A DNA stretch of 64,000 bases from an uncultured Lachnospiraceae bacterium (GCA_910577015.1 CAJTKU010000001.1:1-64000), one strand, 5' to 3'. Counted from the first letter of the stretch, positions 40,320 through 50,238 are shown. Notes: generated from the sequence alone by a model not told the origin. Numbers and translations: made by a program.

Positions 40320-40446
40320 TTTAAGTGCCTCCAGGTTTTATTATGGTTTATCTTATGTATATAGGCATGTCAATGTTTCTGCTTACCGGAAAAAAAATCT
40401 GGATATTTTTGGCGGCAGCCCCAAATACAATACATGGGAAAAAGAC

Positions 40447-40474
40447 TTGAATTAATTTCAAGATATAGTAAAAT
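40447..40474 (+). promoter_or_regulatory. Promoter of the sortase gene
   Basis: TTGAAT (40447-40452), a 16-bp spacer and TAAAAT (40469-40474) lie about 60 bp before the ATG. Confidence 0.6.
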
Positions 40475-40537
40475 AGATAATGGAAAGTTTGAAGGGCAGT
40501 ATCGCGGGTGCGCCCACAGGTATGCGGAGGCATAAAG

Positions 40538-41695
40538 ATGCAGACAGAAGGACGCGAGGTTGCGGGACGGCAGTTTCGGACAGCGGCTGATTATGAAGCG
40601 GCTGTGAAGGATGCCGCATATATAGAGCAGATTAAACAGAGATATCATCTGGACAGCAAAGAAGAATTAGACAGCCTGATAAAGGATTTGAGGGACGGAA
40701 AGTATCGGTTTCGGACCATTCTGGGACAGGATTTTCTGGAGGAAATGGAAAATTATACCATAGAGGAGAATGTACCGCCGAAAAGAAAAGATGTAAAAAA
40801 AGGAAATAAAACGGTTGTCAAAGCCAAAAAAAGTAAGGATGCAAAAAATAAAGCCAAGCTGGAAGATTACGACGCGGATATGCAGAAGTCCATTCTTTTG
40901 GAAATCAGAAAAAGGGAACGCATCCGCAAATGGCTCATGACAGTCTGCGTTTGTATAGCGGCCGCCTGTTTCACTTATCTGGGAATTTATTCCTATCAGA
41001 TTAGCAGGCTGGATGCCTATGCAGAAAAGCAACAGAACCTGAAAGGGGCGGAAGCTCCTGCCAGCGGTCCCGAAACGCCGGTTATCCATTATGATACGGA
41101 AGAAATTGAAGTTCCGGACATACTGGAAGAATATAAAATTCTATATAGTTTGAACAAAAGGCTAATCGGATGGGTTAAAATTGACGATACATATATAGAT
41201 TACCCTGTTTTGCAGACTACTAACAATGAATACTATCTAAACCATAATTTTGACCAGGAAGAAGACAGGAACGGCAGTATTTTCCTTGATAAGGATTGCA
41301 GTATTCTGCCGCGGAGCACCAACCTGATTGTATACGGACATCACATGCGGAGCGGCAGGATGTTCGGTCAGCTGAACAAATACAGTTCACAGGATTTTTA
41401 TGAAAAACATAAGCTGATACAGTTTGACACCATATATGAAAAAGGAACTTATGAAATCATGTATGTGTTCCGCTCTAAAATATATGAAGAAAGTGAAATA
41501 GTTTTTAAATATTATCAGTTTATAAATGCCAATTCCGAAATAGAGTTTAACTCTTATATGCGGGAAATGGCGGAGATGTCCCTGTATGATACCGGTGTAA
41601 CCGCTGAGTACGGGGATGAACTGCTGACTTTGTCGACTTGTGACTATTATACGAGCGGCGGCAGGTTTGTGGTTGTAGCAAAGAAAATTCAGTAG
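40538..41695 (+). CDS. srtB: Class B sortase with long cytoplasmic N-terminus
   Basis: This 385-residue transpeptidase has its catalytic domain at about 200-385: His in LIVYGHHM (H268), Cys in TLSTC (C368) and Arg in GGRFVVVAK (R376). A membrane segment at about 130-150 is preceded by about 125 charged residues that would be cytoplasmic, including a folded-looking helical part and a Lys-rich stretch. Most SrtB proteins have only a short tail there. The start at 40538 follows GGAGG by 7 nt. The next gene ends in an SPKTG sorting signal, the type used by Clostridioides difficile SrtB, so it is the likely substrate. Confidence 0.9.
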   Translation: MQTEGREVAGRQFRTAADYEAAVKDAAYIEQIKQRYHLDSKEELDSLIKDLRDGKYRFRTILGQDFLEEMENYTIEENVPPKRKDVKKGNKTVVKAKKSKDAKNKAKLEDYDADMQKSILLEIRKRERIRKWLMTVCVCIAAACFTYLGIYSYQISRLDAYAEKQQNLKGAEAPASGPETPVIHYDTEEIEVPDILEEYKILYSLNKRLIGWVKIDDTYIDYPVLQTTNNEYYLNHNFDQEEDRNGSIFLDKDCSILPRSTNLIVYGHHMRSGRMFGQLNKYSSQDFYEKHKLIQFDTIYEKGTYEIMYVFRSKIYEESEIVFKYYQFINANSEIEFNSYMREMAEMSLYDTGVTAEYGDELLTLSTCDYYTSGGRFVVVAKKIQ

Positions 41696-41730
41696 AAGCA
41701 TGAAAGCTTCCCAGATAAAGGAGATGCATC

Positions 41731-44700
41731 ATGACAATGAAAAAAGCAAAGAAAAAGAATATCAGAATGCGCAGAAGAGTGCGGAAGACGATAGGCGTTG
41801 TCTGTTTAATCACAGCACTTCTGGTTGCGGCAGTTCCGGTACCGAAAGCAAGTGCGGCGGGAGTGGATAAGAAATACATATGGGATGAACAGATAGCAGG
41901 GACTGGCACCTCCCGGATTCCCACGGTTGCAAAGGACTACCAGCAGATTTACACGCATTATGATGAAAACGGCAATACCTTTATATTTGCTTTCATGAAC
42001 GACGGCGCCGGAATGACGGCGGTGATTTTGAGGTTTAACCCTGCCGGAAATATCGGTGACCCTTTTAAGGTACCTGACAGGGTAAGGGCGTATACGCTGT
42101 TCCGTGAAAACGTCGGCGATGACAGCGCCTATGTTGCGGTAAGCAGAAGCCACAAACCGCTTTATTATATGGTGTCAGAGGAAAAAAGGGAAGAAGACGT
42201 TTCCGGCAATGTGACGATTACGCCGGCCGTATTTGCACCCTGTTACTATGTAGAGCGCCAGAAGTGGGAAAATACGGACATAGAAGATTTCTATTATAAG
42301 GATGATGCAGGTAATTACCAGCGCGCAGGAGAAAATGCCAGCAATCAGTGGATAAGGGATATTCCTGTTCGTTATATCGGTAACCAATCTCTGATTCCCA
42401 ATACAAATACCAATCCTTCCACGGGAGGACTGATTCAGGAATGGATTATTGCAGAGGGCGTTCCTGCAGACCAGGGAGGAAATCCGAACGTCATTGCAGG
42501 CACCACATTGAATAATGACCCGGCAAGAGGTGTGTTTGCCAACCGCAGTATTAACAATATCGAGATAGGCGAAAACATGGTGGGCATAGGAAATTATGCC
42601 TTTTATGGCTGCGGGTATACCGGCTCTGTAACATTTAAGGGTGACAGGGTAAATGAGATTGGAAAATATGCCTTTGCCAACTGTGGCAACCTGAGAACTT
42701 TTGACATGAATCTCGGCTGTGAGCTGCAGTACATTTCGGATTATACATTCCAAAACTGTACCAGCCTTACGGAATTTAACCTTCCGGTATTTACCACCAA
42801 GATTTATGACCATGCATTTGAAAATTGCACCAGCCTTCTCAATGTGAATTTAAACGGAGGGGTTGTTGACGGTGAAAACAAGACGACTAATCTGCAGGAA
42901 CTGGGTGTTTCCGTATTTAACGGATGTACCCGTATTACGGATATTACGCTGCCGGCAAGCTGTACGCTTGGTACCGTTCATCTGAACAATTTTGTAGGAT
43001 GTTCTTCTCTGAAGCATATCACGGCGTTGTCTGCAAGCACGGAATTTGTGGCAGATAATGATGATACCGGATTTACGGTAGACAAATTCCTTGCCGGGGC
43101 AAACAGTGAGTTTTACTTTGAGGCGGAAGATAATTCCAAGACGCATGATTTTACCAAGGCAAATGCCATCCCGTTCAAATATGCTGACAGGGACTGCTAT
43201 GAAATCATCAAAAAGGACGGTCTTGCAGAGATTACTTATCAGGTGGATTCCAACAATAATTTGATTGGTTTTAACCTGACAGGGGAAGTAAGCGTGGTTG
43301 AAATCCCTTCAGCTATCGGTCCGTACGGCATTTCAACCATTGATTCCAGGAGTTTTTCCGGCAATTGCTTCCTCAGGAAGATTATTATTCCGGCAACCGT
43401 AACGGCAATCAATGAAAATGCATTCAGGGGATGCCATAATCTGGAGGCGGTTATTTTTTCCGACGCCTCTACCATTAGGAGCATCGGTTCAGGGGCATTT
43501 GCCACACAGCAGGCAAACTTCAATATCGGCGGCACCTGTACAGGCGTGAACTGCCCGAATCCGGGATTTGCGGTATCCGGACATTCTGATTTTACCGTTT
43601 CACCCAAGCTTTCCTTTACGGGAACCATTGGGAGCGACATTATGCCGTTCAGTTATGCAATGCAGGATTCCAGCACAATAAATGTAGGAGACCAGTCGCC
43701 GACTTATATAACGTATTACAGCGGATGGCCTACCAATCTGGAAATCAGGAATGTGATTAATCCGGAAACCGGCAGGGGAACTGCCACGCTGGTAGATTAT
43801 CCTACTTATTCCGAACTCAAAAATTCCACTAACTACGGAAGCAACTGGCCGTATATGACAGAGGCTTACAAGGCAGCGGCAAAGGAAGCTGTAGCGCAGT
43901 ATGAGGAATACCTGAAAAATAATAACAGCAACCCTAATTATACCGATAACCAGAGACAGATAATCAATGCGGCTTTGAGGGTTTCCGTTCCTTCCGGAGT
44001 AAAGGCAATAGCAACCGGTTTGTTCTCGGGTGTGACTGGGAAGGAAGATGAGAACGGCAAATACACGGTTGAAAAAGTGACCGGACAGAGTACCGACAAA
44101 ATGATTCAGGAGGTTACCCTTGCTGATATTACGGAATATGAACCGTATACTTTCAGCGGTTGCAGTTCTTTAAGCCAGATAAATATTACCGGCGGAGCGG
44201 AAAAGATAGACGATTATGCATTTGCATATGAGTATATGGCGCCTGCCACAACAAGCGGCGGTGACGGAACCGGTTCCGAATCCATGCTCACCACCATCAA
44301 TATGTCAGGCGGGGGCGGCAGCGTCGGGGATTATGCATTCTGTAACAATGCCAACCTGAAAAATGTAACGCTGTCCTCCACGGTATCCTCTCTGGGATTA
44401 AGACCGTTTAAGGATTGTCCGTTGTTGGAGGATGTAAGTTTTTCAGGCGGACCGAATTTTGTGACGGACAATGCCATTATCTATCAGCTTGACAGCGGAA
44501 AGAAAGACGTTATTATACAATGTCTGGAAAGCAGGGGCAGACTCAGCACACCGGGTTCCGTAAGCAACACGGAAACGGCGGGCGTGACCAGCATTGCCCC
44601 GGAGGCATTTATGGATTGTGAAGAGGTGGGTTCCGTAGACTTGTCCTCCACAACCGTATCTGCCATTCCGGAAAAGGCATTTTACAATACTACCAGCTTG

Positions 44701-46347
44701 TATTCCGTGACACTGCCCAATACCTGTCGTTCCATCAGCAAGGAAGTATTCGGCAACAGTAATGTGCGGTATGTGGATATTCCGAACAGCGTGACTTATA
44801 TAGACCCCAGCGCATTCAACACACCGGTAAATCCCAGTACGATTCCGGATAAGCCGTATAATACCATAGAGTTTTTCTGTGTACCGGGAAGCGCTGCTGA
44901 AATTTATGCAAATGAATATGACAATATCCGCACCACGGATAAGCCGGATACCACAATGTTTACGGTTACTTTCTGGGATTATGACAGCAAGATAATCGAT
45001 ACGCAGCAGGTACAAATCAGGACGGCGGCCAAAGCGCCGGAAGACCCTGTCAGGGAAGGCTATATCTTTACAGGCTGGCTGCCGGCGGACTTTACTTCCG
45101 TCAGCAGGGATATGGACATTGTGGCACAATATACGAAAATTGATTCTGAAGATACTAAGTTTACGGTTCGTTTTATTGATTACAATGACAATATACTGTC
45201 AACCCAGAGGGTAGCGAAAGGTGAAGATGCCATTGCTATTCAGTCCCCTACCAGGGAAGGATACACTTTTACGGGCTGGCGGCCTGCCATTACCAATATT
45301 ACACAGGATACGGATACTTACGCACAGTATGAAAAGAATACAAACGGAAGCGGCGGTAATGGCGGCGGAGACAATAATAACCCCGGTGGCAACGGAAGCG
45401 GTGGAAATGGCACGGTAAGCGGCGGCAACGGGAGCGGTGGAAATGGCACGGTAAGCGGCGGCAACGGAAACAATGGAACTCTTTATACGCTGACAGTCAA
45501 AAACGGCAGCGGTTCGGGAAGTTATGTAGCCGGTGCAACGGTAATCATAGTTGCAAATGAGCCTGCCAGCACACAGCAGTTCAGTAAGTGGACAACGGAC
45601 AATGCTTCCGTCAAATTTGCAAGTGATTCTGTTGCGGCGACAACCATGGTAATGCCTGCGGCAAATGCCACGGTAACAGCGAATTTTACCAATAAGCCCG
45701 GAGGTTCCGGTTCGGGTTCCGGCTCTGGTTCGGGTTCCGGCTCAGGCACCACAACCAGCGGGAATAAACCCGGTACTACGATTGTGATTGATAAAAACGG
45801 GCTTTCCAATACCGGAGTAGTATCGGCAACCATAAAAGGTTCTTCTGACAACTTTGTAATCAAGGTTTCCGAAGACGCAGCGGCTTCCGAGGCCGTTGTA
45901 AGGGCGCTGATGGCCGAATACGGGGATTTGGATAATATCAAGTATTTTGCCATGGATATTTCCCTGTATGACTCTACAGGCAAGACAAAAATCACAGATA
46001 CAAGCGGACTATCCATCAATATCACTTTGCCATTACCGGATTCTTTGATTACCTATGCCGGCAATAACAAGGTGGCGGGCGTTGTCAATGATAAGCTGGA
46101 TAAACTGACGCCTAAGTTTACCACTATTGATGGCGTAGCCTGTGTGACATTTACGGCAGAGCATTTTTCACCTTATGTTATTTATGTGAATACCGACAAT
46201 CTGGAATCGGCAGGCGTAGTTGACAGCTCTCCCAAGACAGGCGACATCCATCCGAAATGGTTTGTGGTAATCGGTCTCACATGTATGGCAGTTATCTTGT
46301 TTGTAAAGCGGGATAAAACCGTAAAAAGGATTCCCGTAAAAGCATAA
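41731..46347 (+). CDS. Sortase-anchored BspA-type leucine-rich repeat surface protein
   Basis: This 1538-residue exported protein has a basic n-region and signal peptide (about 13-43, ending ASAAG). Many BspA/LRR_5 repeats follow (about 270-1060, such as IGNYAFYGCGYTGSVTFKG). Two InlB-type B repeats lie at about 1075-1135 and 1143-1200 (each with REGYxFTGW). Then come a Gly/Asn linker, a divergent B-repeat (LYTLTVKNGSGSGSYVAG), a Gly-Ser linker, a beta-rich domain and the sorting signal S-P-K-T-G-D (from 1500) with hydrophobic stretch and basic tail. It lies 35 nt after the sortase gene. A role in adhesion or binding is typical of such LRR proteins. Confidence 0.88.
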   Translation: MTMKKAKKKNIRMRRRVRKTIGVVCLITALLVAAVPVPKASAAGVDKKYIWDEQIAGTGTSRIPTVAKDYQQIYTHYDENGNTFIFAFMNDGAGMTAVILRFNPAGNIGDPFKVPDRVRAYTLFRENVGDDSAYVAVSRSHKPLYYMVSEEKREEDVSGNVTITPAVFAPCYYVERQKWENTDIEDFYYKDDAGNYQRAGENASNQWIRDIPVRYIGNQSLIPNTNTNPSTGGLIQEWIIAEGVPADQGGNPNVIAGTTLNNDPARGVFANRSINNIEIGENMVGIGNYAFYGCGYTGSVTFKGDRVNEIGKYAFANCGNLRTFDMNLGCELQYISDYTFQNCTSLTEFNLPVFTTKIYDHAFENCTSLLNVNLNGGVVDGENKTTNLQELGVSVFNGCTRITDITLPASCTLGTVHLNNFVGCSSLKHITALSASTEFVADNDDTGFTVDKFLAGANSEFYFEAEDNSKTHDFTKANAIPFKYADRDCYEIIKKDGLAEITYQVDSNNNLIGFNLTGEVSVVEIPSAIGPYGISTIDSRSFSGNCFLRKIIIPATVTAINENAFRGCHNLEAVIFSDASTIRSIGSGAFATQQANFNIGGTCTGVNCPNPGFAVSGHSDFTVSPKLSFTGTIGSDIMPFSYAMQDSSTINVGDQSPTYITYYSGWPTNLEIRNVINPETGRGTATLVDYPTYSELKNSTNYGSNWPYMTEAYKAAAKEAVAQYEEYLKNNNSNPNYTDNQRQIINAALRVSVPSGVKAIATGLFSGVTGKEDENGKYTVEKVTGQSTDKMIQEVTLADITEYEPYTFSGCSSLSQINITGGAEKIDDYAFAYEYMAPATTSGGDGTGSESMLTTINMSGGGGSVGDYAFCNNANLKNVTLSSTVSSLGLRPFKDCPLLEDVSFSGGPNFVTDNAIIYQLDSGKKDVIIQCLESRGRLSTPGSVSNTETAGVTSIAPEAFMDCEEVGSVDLSSTTVSAIPEKAFYNTTSLYSVTLPNTCRSISKEVFGNSNVRYVDIPNSVTYIDPSAFNTPVNPSTIPDKPYNTIEFFCVPGSAAEIYANEYDNIRTTDKPDTTMFTVTFWDYDSKIIDTQQVQIRTAAKAPEDPVREGYIFTGWLPADFTSVSRDMDIVAQYTKIDSEDTKFTVRFIDYNDNILSTQRVAKGEDAIAIQSPTREGYTFTGWRPAITNITQDTDTYAQYEKNTNGSGGNGGGDNNNPGGNGSGGNGTVSGGNGSGGNGTVSGGNGNNGTLYTLTVKNGSGSGSYVAGATVIIVANEPASTQQFSKWTTDNASVKFASDSVAATTMVMPAANATVTANFTNKPGGSGSGSGSGSGSGSGTTTSGNKPGTTIVIDKNGLSNTGVVSATIKGSSDNFVIKVSEDAAASEAVVRALMAEYGDLDNIKYFAMDISLYDSTGKTKITDTSGLSINITLPLPDSLITYAGNNKVAGVVNDKLDKLTPKFTTIDGVACVTFTAEHFSPYVIYVNTDNLESAGVVDSSPKTGDIHPKWFVVIGLTCMAVILFVKRDKTVKRIPVKA
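45391..45462 (+). repeat. 36-bp tandem repeat in the Gly/Asn linker
   Basis: Two copies of a 36-bp unit (45391-45426 and 45427-45462, one base different) and a partial third encode NGSGGNGTVSGG repeats. A Gly-Ser codon repeat follows at about 45703-45747. Both could vary in length by slippage. Confidence 0.85.
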
Positions 46348-46397
46348 ACAGTTGTTCTGACGAAAAAGACCCAGGCAGGAAGGGCATGAGGGTGAAT

Positions 46398-49025
46398 ATG
46401 AAGAAAGCGCTTATGATTTCTGCAAGCGTATTGGCTTTTGCCATACTCTTTGCGCTGACGCAGATACCGGCCAAGCGGGTAGCAGCAGATACGCCGTCGG
46501 TTTCAAGTGATTCAGAATTTCAATTAAACGGCACCATACTGGTGAAATACACAGGCACGGCACAAACCGTGTCTGTGCCTGCTTCCGTAACGGAAATCGG
46601 CGCGGAAGCGTTTGCCGGAAATACCACCATGACCACTTTGCAGTTTAAAGGAAACAATGTGGAAACGATTGCATACAGAGCTTTTTCCGGCTGCAGCGGC
46701 TTACGGGAAGTGAAACTTCCGGATTCCGTGAAGACGCTGGGGGACGGGGCTTTCAACAATTGTACGGCGCTGGAGAAAATCACGTTCGGTAAAAATGTAA
46801 GCAGGCTGGGAATTAATCCTTTTTCAGATTGCACGGTTTTAAGAGATATTACGGTACCGAAGGAAAACACAGAATTTAAGGTGGAAGACGGATGCCTGTA
46901 CGACTTTGGAAAAACAAAATTATTTCTGATTTTTCCGGGGAGGAAAGGAGAGTCCTATACCATGCCGGCGACTGTTACGGATGTTGCAGAGTATGCTTTC
47001 TGGAATTGTGAGTCGATAAAAACAATCACTTTGGGGAACGGTCTGAAAAAGATACCGGACTATGCATTTTCCAATGCAGTATCGCTTACGGGAATTACCA
47101 TTCCGTACTCTGTTTCCAGTATCGGCATCAAAGCTTTTTCCGGCTGCACAAATCTGGAAAATGTAAATATCCATTCCGGTGTAAATAATATACATGATAC
47201 GGCGTTTGACGGTTGTAAAAACCTGAAAATTCTGGCGGAAGAGGGAAGTTATGCTGCCGGTTACTATGCCGACTGGAGGATTCGGAACCGGCAGAATCAG
47301 GCGGAGTATGAAGATACAGGCCAGAACGGAATCGTCTTTCCAATAGTCGTTCCCAATGGAGGTTCTTCCGAAGGAACGGGAAATCAGGGGACGGATACGG
47401 AAGGGAATGTATTGGGCAGTACCCATGTTGTAGGCAACAATGCAGTTGTTTTTATAGATAATTCCAATCAAATCGTATACGGCAGTTCCAAAGAAAACGG
47501 AGATAATGTTTATGGTGGAGCGGGATTGGATAATCCTGCGCTTTCAAGAGACACCGTAGTTCCCAAGTATACGGTTGCCTTTGACAGTATCATAGCCGAC
47601 CAGGCTTTTTATAAGAGTAATCAGGTGTCCGGCTATCAAATACCGGAAGATATAACAGAGATAGGGGAATTTGCCTTTGCCAGAAGCAATCTTTCCAGGG
47701 CTGACATTCCTCAGGGCGTGACAAATATAGGATATGGGGCGTTTTATCATTGTGCTTATCTGAGGGAAGTTTCCATTCCTTCTACGGTTGTAACCATTGC
47801 CCCCAAGGCTTTTGCGGAAAGTATGTGGCTGAAGAGCTGGCTGGCAGGCACGGGGAAAGAGGAATATCTGATTGTGGGAAACGGTATCCTGCTGGCATAT
47901 CGGGGAGACGGCGGCAATATCAGCCTGCCGGAAACCGTAAAACGGATTGCGCCTGAGGCTTTTGCAGGCAATGATTCGATTGAATCGGTTTATATACCGG
48001 ATTCCGTAATTGAAATAGGCGAAGACGCTTTTTGCGGCTGTAAGGAACTAAAGCATGTGACAGGCGGTGCGAATGTAAGGGTTATCCGGGACAGGGCTTT
48101 CAAGGATTGTCCGCTGGAAACAGCGCATGTCTGGGCAAATGTAGAGCATATTGGATTAAACTGTTTTGATTTTTCTGATATATCCATGAGCATTTCAGGA
48201 AAGATAGTTGTGTTTGACAATCCGGAAACGCTTCCGGCACCTTGTTATGAAGTCACGGCAGAAAGACTGTCCAACGAGCAGGCAAGAGGATTGCTGCTGG
48301 GGGATACTCTGTTTGCCATAGTGGATAAGGGAATCAAAGCGGATGAGTTAAGCGGGACTGTGCTATCTCCTGATGTGTATGGATTTAAAGGTGTGGTAGC
48401 GTATATCAGTTCCAGGGACAAAGGAATTGTTACCTGTATCGCTACAACTTATACAGAGGAAGAATGGCTTAACGCTTATATTCCCGAGTATATTACCATT
48501 GACGGAAAAAGCTATCAGGTAACGGGCAAAGAAAATATATCGGTAATGGGCAATAAAAGGGATTATCCTACAGGGGTAATTTCCGTAAGCAATGAAAGCA
48601 CGCGTCTTACAGGAAATGTGGAAGCAGTGCTGGATGACAATAATGGTTCCTATTATTTACGCATTTCTGATAGTGAAGACGCTTACGATTCTATAAACAG
48701 GGGGTATCGGGCTGTTTATGATGAAAAGCTTCCGGAAGGCATCCTTTGTGTGGATATCAGCCTGATTGATGAGAAAACGGGAGTACCTGTCTCTAAGACA
48801 GGAAATCGCAACCTTCATATAACCGTAACGCTTCCTTCATCTGTTGCAGGAGGGGAGTTGCGAATCTTAACAACAGACAGGAACGGACAGTTGGAGAACC
48901 TGCCCTATACAAGGGAAGGCGATAAGGTTACTTTTACTACCAATTATCTATCTTCCTTCGCTTTCTGCGGGGTGGTGCAGCAGCCCAATGTTTATGCGGA
49001 ATTTCCTGTAACCGTAAACAGATAA
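46398..49025 (+). CDS. Secreted BspA-type leucine-rich repeat protein without sorting signal
   Basis: This 875-residue protein has a signal peptide (about 1-30, MKKALMISASVLAFAILFALTQ...AAD) and two blocks of LRR_5 repeats (about 55-290 and 390-615) with the unit pattern 'I-G-x-x-A-F-x-x-C-x-x-L'. A C-terminal beta-rich region (about 740-870) resembles the one before the sorting signal in the preceding protein (I-S-x-x-D ... T-L-P ... SSFAFCGV). No LPXTG-like motif or terminal hydrophobic stretch is present, so it is probably released or held non-covalently. An ATG at 46386 is an alternative start. It lies about 50 nt after the anchored homologue. Confidence 0.85.
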   Translation: MKKALMISASVLAFAILFALTQIPAKRVAADTPSVSSDSEFQLNGTILVKYTGTAQTVSVPASVTEIGAEAFAGNTTMTTLQFKGNNVETIAYRAFSGCSGLREVKLPDSVKTLGDGAFNNCTALEKITFGKNVSRLGINPFSDCTVLRDITVPKENTEFKVEDGCLYDFGKTKLFLIFPGRKGESYTMPATVTDVAEYAFWNCESIKTITLGNGLKKIPDYAFSNAVSLTGITIPYSVSSIGIKAFSGCTNLENVNIHSGVNNIHDTAFDGCKNLKILAEEGSYAAGYYADWRIRNRQNQAEYEDTGQNGIVFPIVVPNGGSSEGTGNQGTDTEGNVLGSTHVVGNNAVVFIDNSNQIVYGSSKENGDNVYGGAGLDNPALSRDTVVPKYTVAFDSIIADQAFYKSNQVSGYQIPEDITEIGEFAFARSNLSRADIPQGVTNIGYGAFYHCAYLREVSIPSTVVTIAPKAFAESMWLKSWLAGTGKEEYLIVGNGILLAYRGDGGNISLPETVKRIAPEAFAGNDSIESVYIPDSVIEIGEDAFCGCKELKHVTGGANVRVIRDRAFKDCPLETAHVWANVEHIGLNCFDFSDISMSISGKIVVFDNPETLPAPCYEVTAERLSNEQARGLLLGDTLFAIVDKGIKADELSGTVLSPDVYGFKGVVAYISSRDKGIVTCIATTYTEEEWLNAYIPEYITIDGKSYQVTGKENISVMGNKRDYPTGVISVSNESTRLTGNVEAVLDDNNGSYYLRISDSEDAYDSINRGYRAVYDEKLPEGILCVDISLIDEKTGVPVSKTGNRNLHITVTLPSSVAGGELRILTTDRNGQLENLPYTREGDKVTFTTNYLSSFAFCGVVQQPNVYAEFPVTVNR

Positions 49026-49040
49026 ATTAAATCACAAAGA

Positions 49041-49086
49041 GAAAACTCCGGCATATGATAAGAAAAAAGCCGGAGTTTTCTTTTTT
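49041..49086 (+). terminator. Terminator after the second LRR gene
   Basis: GAAAACTCCGGC (49041-49052) and GCCGGAGTTTTC (49069-49080) form a perfect 12-bp stem with a 16-nt loop. The T-run to 49086 touches the ATG of the next gene, and the GGAG in its 3' arm is the only visible ribosome site for that gene. Confidence 0.85.
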
Positions 49087-49998
49087 ATGCACAGGGTAAG
49101 GGAACAAATCGGTTGTGGAAAGATTGTACAGGCCGGAGGCGGGAAAGGCATTACCATTGCAGTGCTGGATACGGGGGTGGCGCTGCATCCGGATTTAGAG
49201 AATAGAATTTTAGGTTTTCGGGATTTTACCGAAGGAACAGAATCCCCTTATGATGACAGCGGGCATGGGACTCATGTCTGTGGAATTGCCTGTGGGGACG
49301 GCTATTTGTCAGAAGGCAGATACAGGGGCATTGCACCGAAGGCGGGCCTTGTGGTGGGGAAGGTATTGGATGAAAGAGGCGACGGGGCAATAGACGCCAT
49401 GCTGGAAGGCATAGCATGGGTGCTGCAAAACAAAGACGAATGGGGGATTCGTATTTTAAATGTTTCCGTGGGTGTAGGACATCTGATGAATGAGAAAAAG
49501 GAAGAAATATTAAAAGAACAATTGGAAAGCGCGTGGAAAAAAGGACTTATAGTCGTATGTGCCGCCGGCAATAACGGGCCCGCCCTCGATTCCCTTTCCT
49601 CTATCGGGAGAAGCCCATACCTGATTACAGTGGGCTGTCATGACGGGAATTTTTTTAAGGAAAAAAAGAACCGGTGCGCTTCCTATTCTTCCAGGGGCGC
49701 CAGGTTTGACACCATCCGAAAACCGGATATCGTAGCGCCGGGGACAGAAATCATATCCTGCAATAAGGATTTCAGGAAAAACAGGGGAAAGTATGGAAAC
49801 GCCTATATTTCCAAAAGCGGCACTTCCATGGCAACGCCGATTATTTCAGGGGCGCTTGCATTGCTTTTGCAGAAACATCCCGAATATGACAATGAAACGG
49901 CTAAGCGAAAACTCTTGTTTTCCGCCGACGATTTAAAGGAGCCGTGGTATCAGCAGGGGTGGGGGATGATAAATGTGGCGCATATGATGGAAGGGTAG
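49087..49998 (+). CDS. Subtilisin-family (S8) serine protease without signal peptide
   Basis: This 303-residue protein has a complete catalytic set: Asp in AVLDTGV (D28), His in GHGTHVCG (H60), oxyanion Asn in AAGNNGP (N162) and Ser in GTSMATP (S247). There is no signal peptide and almost no propeptide, as in intracellular serine proteases, although the LIPY-type inhibitory N-terminus of Bacillus ISPs is absent. The start lies immediately after the terminator T-run of the LRR gene, with GGAG 11 nt upstream inside the terminator stem. Expression may thus depend on read-through. The substrate is unknown. Confidence 0.85.
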   Translation: MHRVREQIGCGKIVQAGGGKGITIAVLDTGVALHPDLENRILGFRDFTEGTESPYDDSGHGTHVCGIACGDGYLSEGRYRGIAPKAGLVVGKVLDERGDGAIDAMLEGIAWVLQNKDEWGIRILNVSVGVGHLMNEKKEEILKEQLESAWKKGLIVVCAAGNNGPALDSLSSIGRSPYLITVGCHDGNFFKEKKNRCASYSSRGARFDTIRKPDIVAPGTEIISCNKDFRKNRGKYGNAYISKSGTSMATPIISGALALLLQKHPEYDNETAKRKLLFSADDLKEPWYQQGWGMINVAHMMEG

Positions 49999-50003
49999 GG
50001 GAT

Positions 50004-50200
50004 GATATCCGGCTGTCCCTTGTACGGATGCACGGCGGGGGAAATATTTGTTCCAACAGGACACGCTTTCGCTCGAATAAAAACACAGCGGTACATAGGA
50101 TACCAAAGTACGGTATCCAAGTACCGGTGTTTTTACACGGTCCTTTTTGGAAGCAATTATTTCCCCCGCCGTGCGTCCGTACAAGGGACAGCCGGATATC
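50004..50200. repeat. Element A, complete copy: 197-bp hairpin element
   Basis: The outer arms (50004-50047 and 50157-50200, beginning GATATCCGGCTGTCCC) are nearly perfect inverted copies. Complementarity continues inward to GTACCG and an innermost GGATACC-7nt-GGTATCC (50098-50118). A one-sided loop contains GC-GAAA-GC (read on the minus strand). Positions 50046-50140 are the homologue, inverted, of 1-95. No transposase is encoded. A miniature mobile element is likely, and a folded RNA is possible. Confidence 0.85.
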
Positions 50201-50238
50201 GGAAACAGTTGCTATTAGAATTTCGGTAAGGAAGGTTT

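Noticed and set aside
44443..45129. Minus-strand open frame of 228 codons inside the LRR gene
   Set aside because: It is antisense to repeats and InlB domains, has biased composition and shows no family motif.
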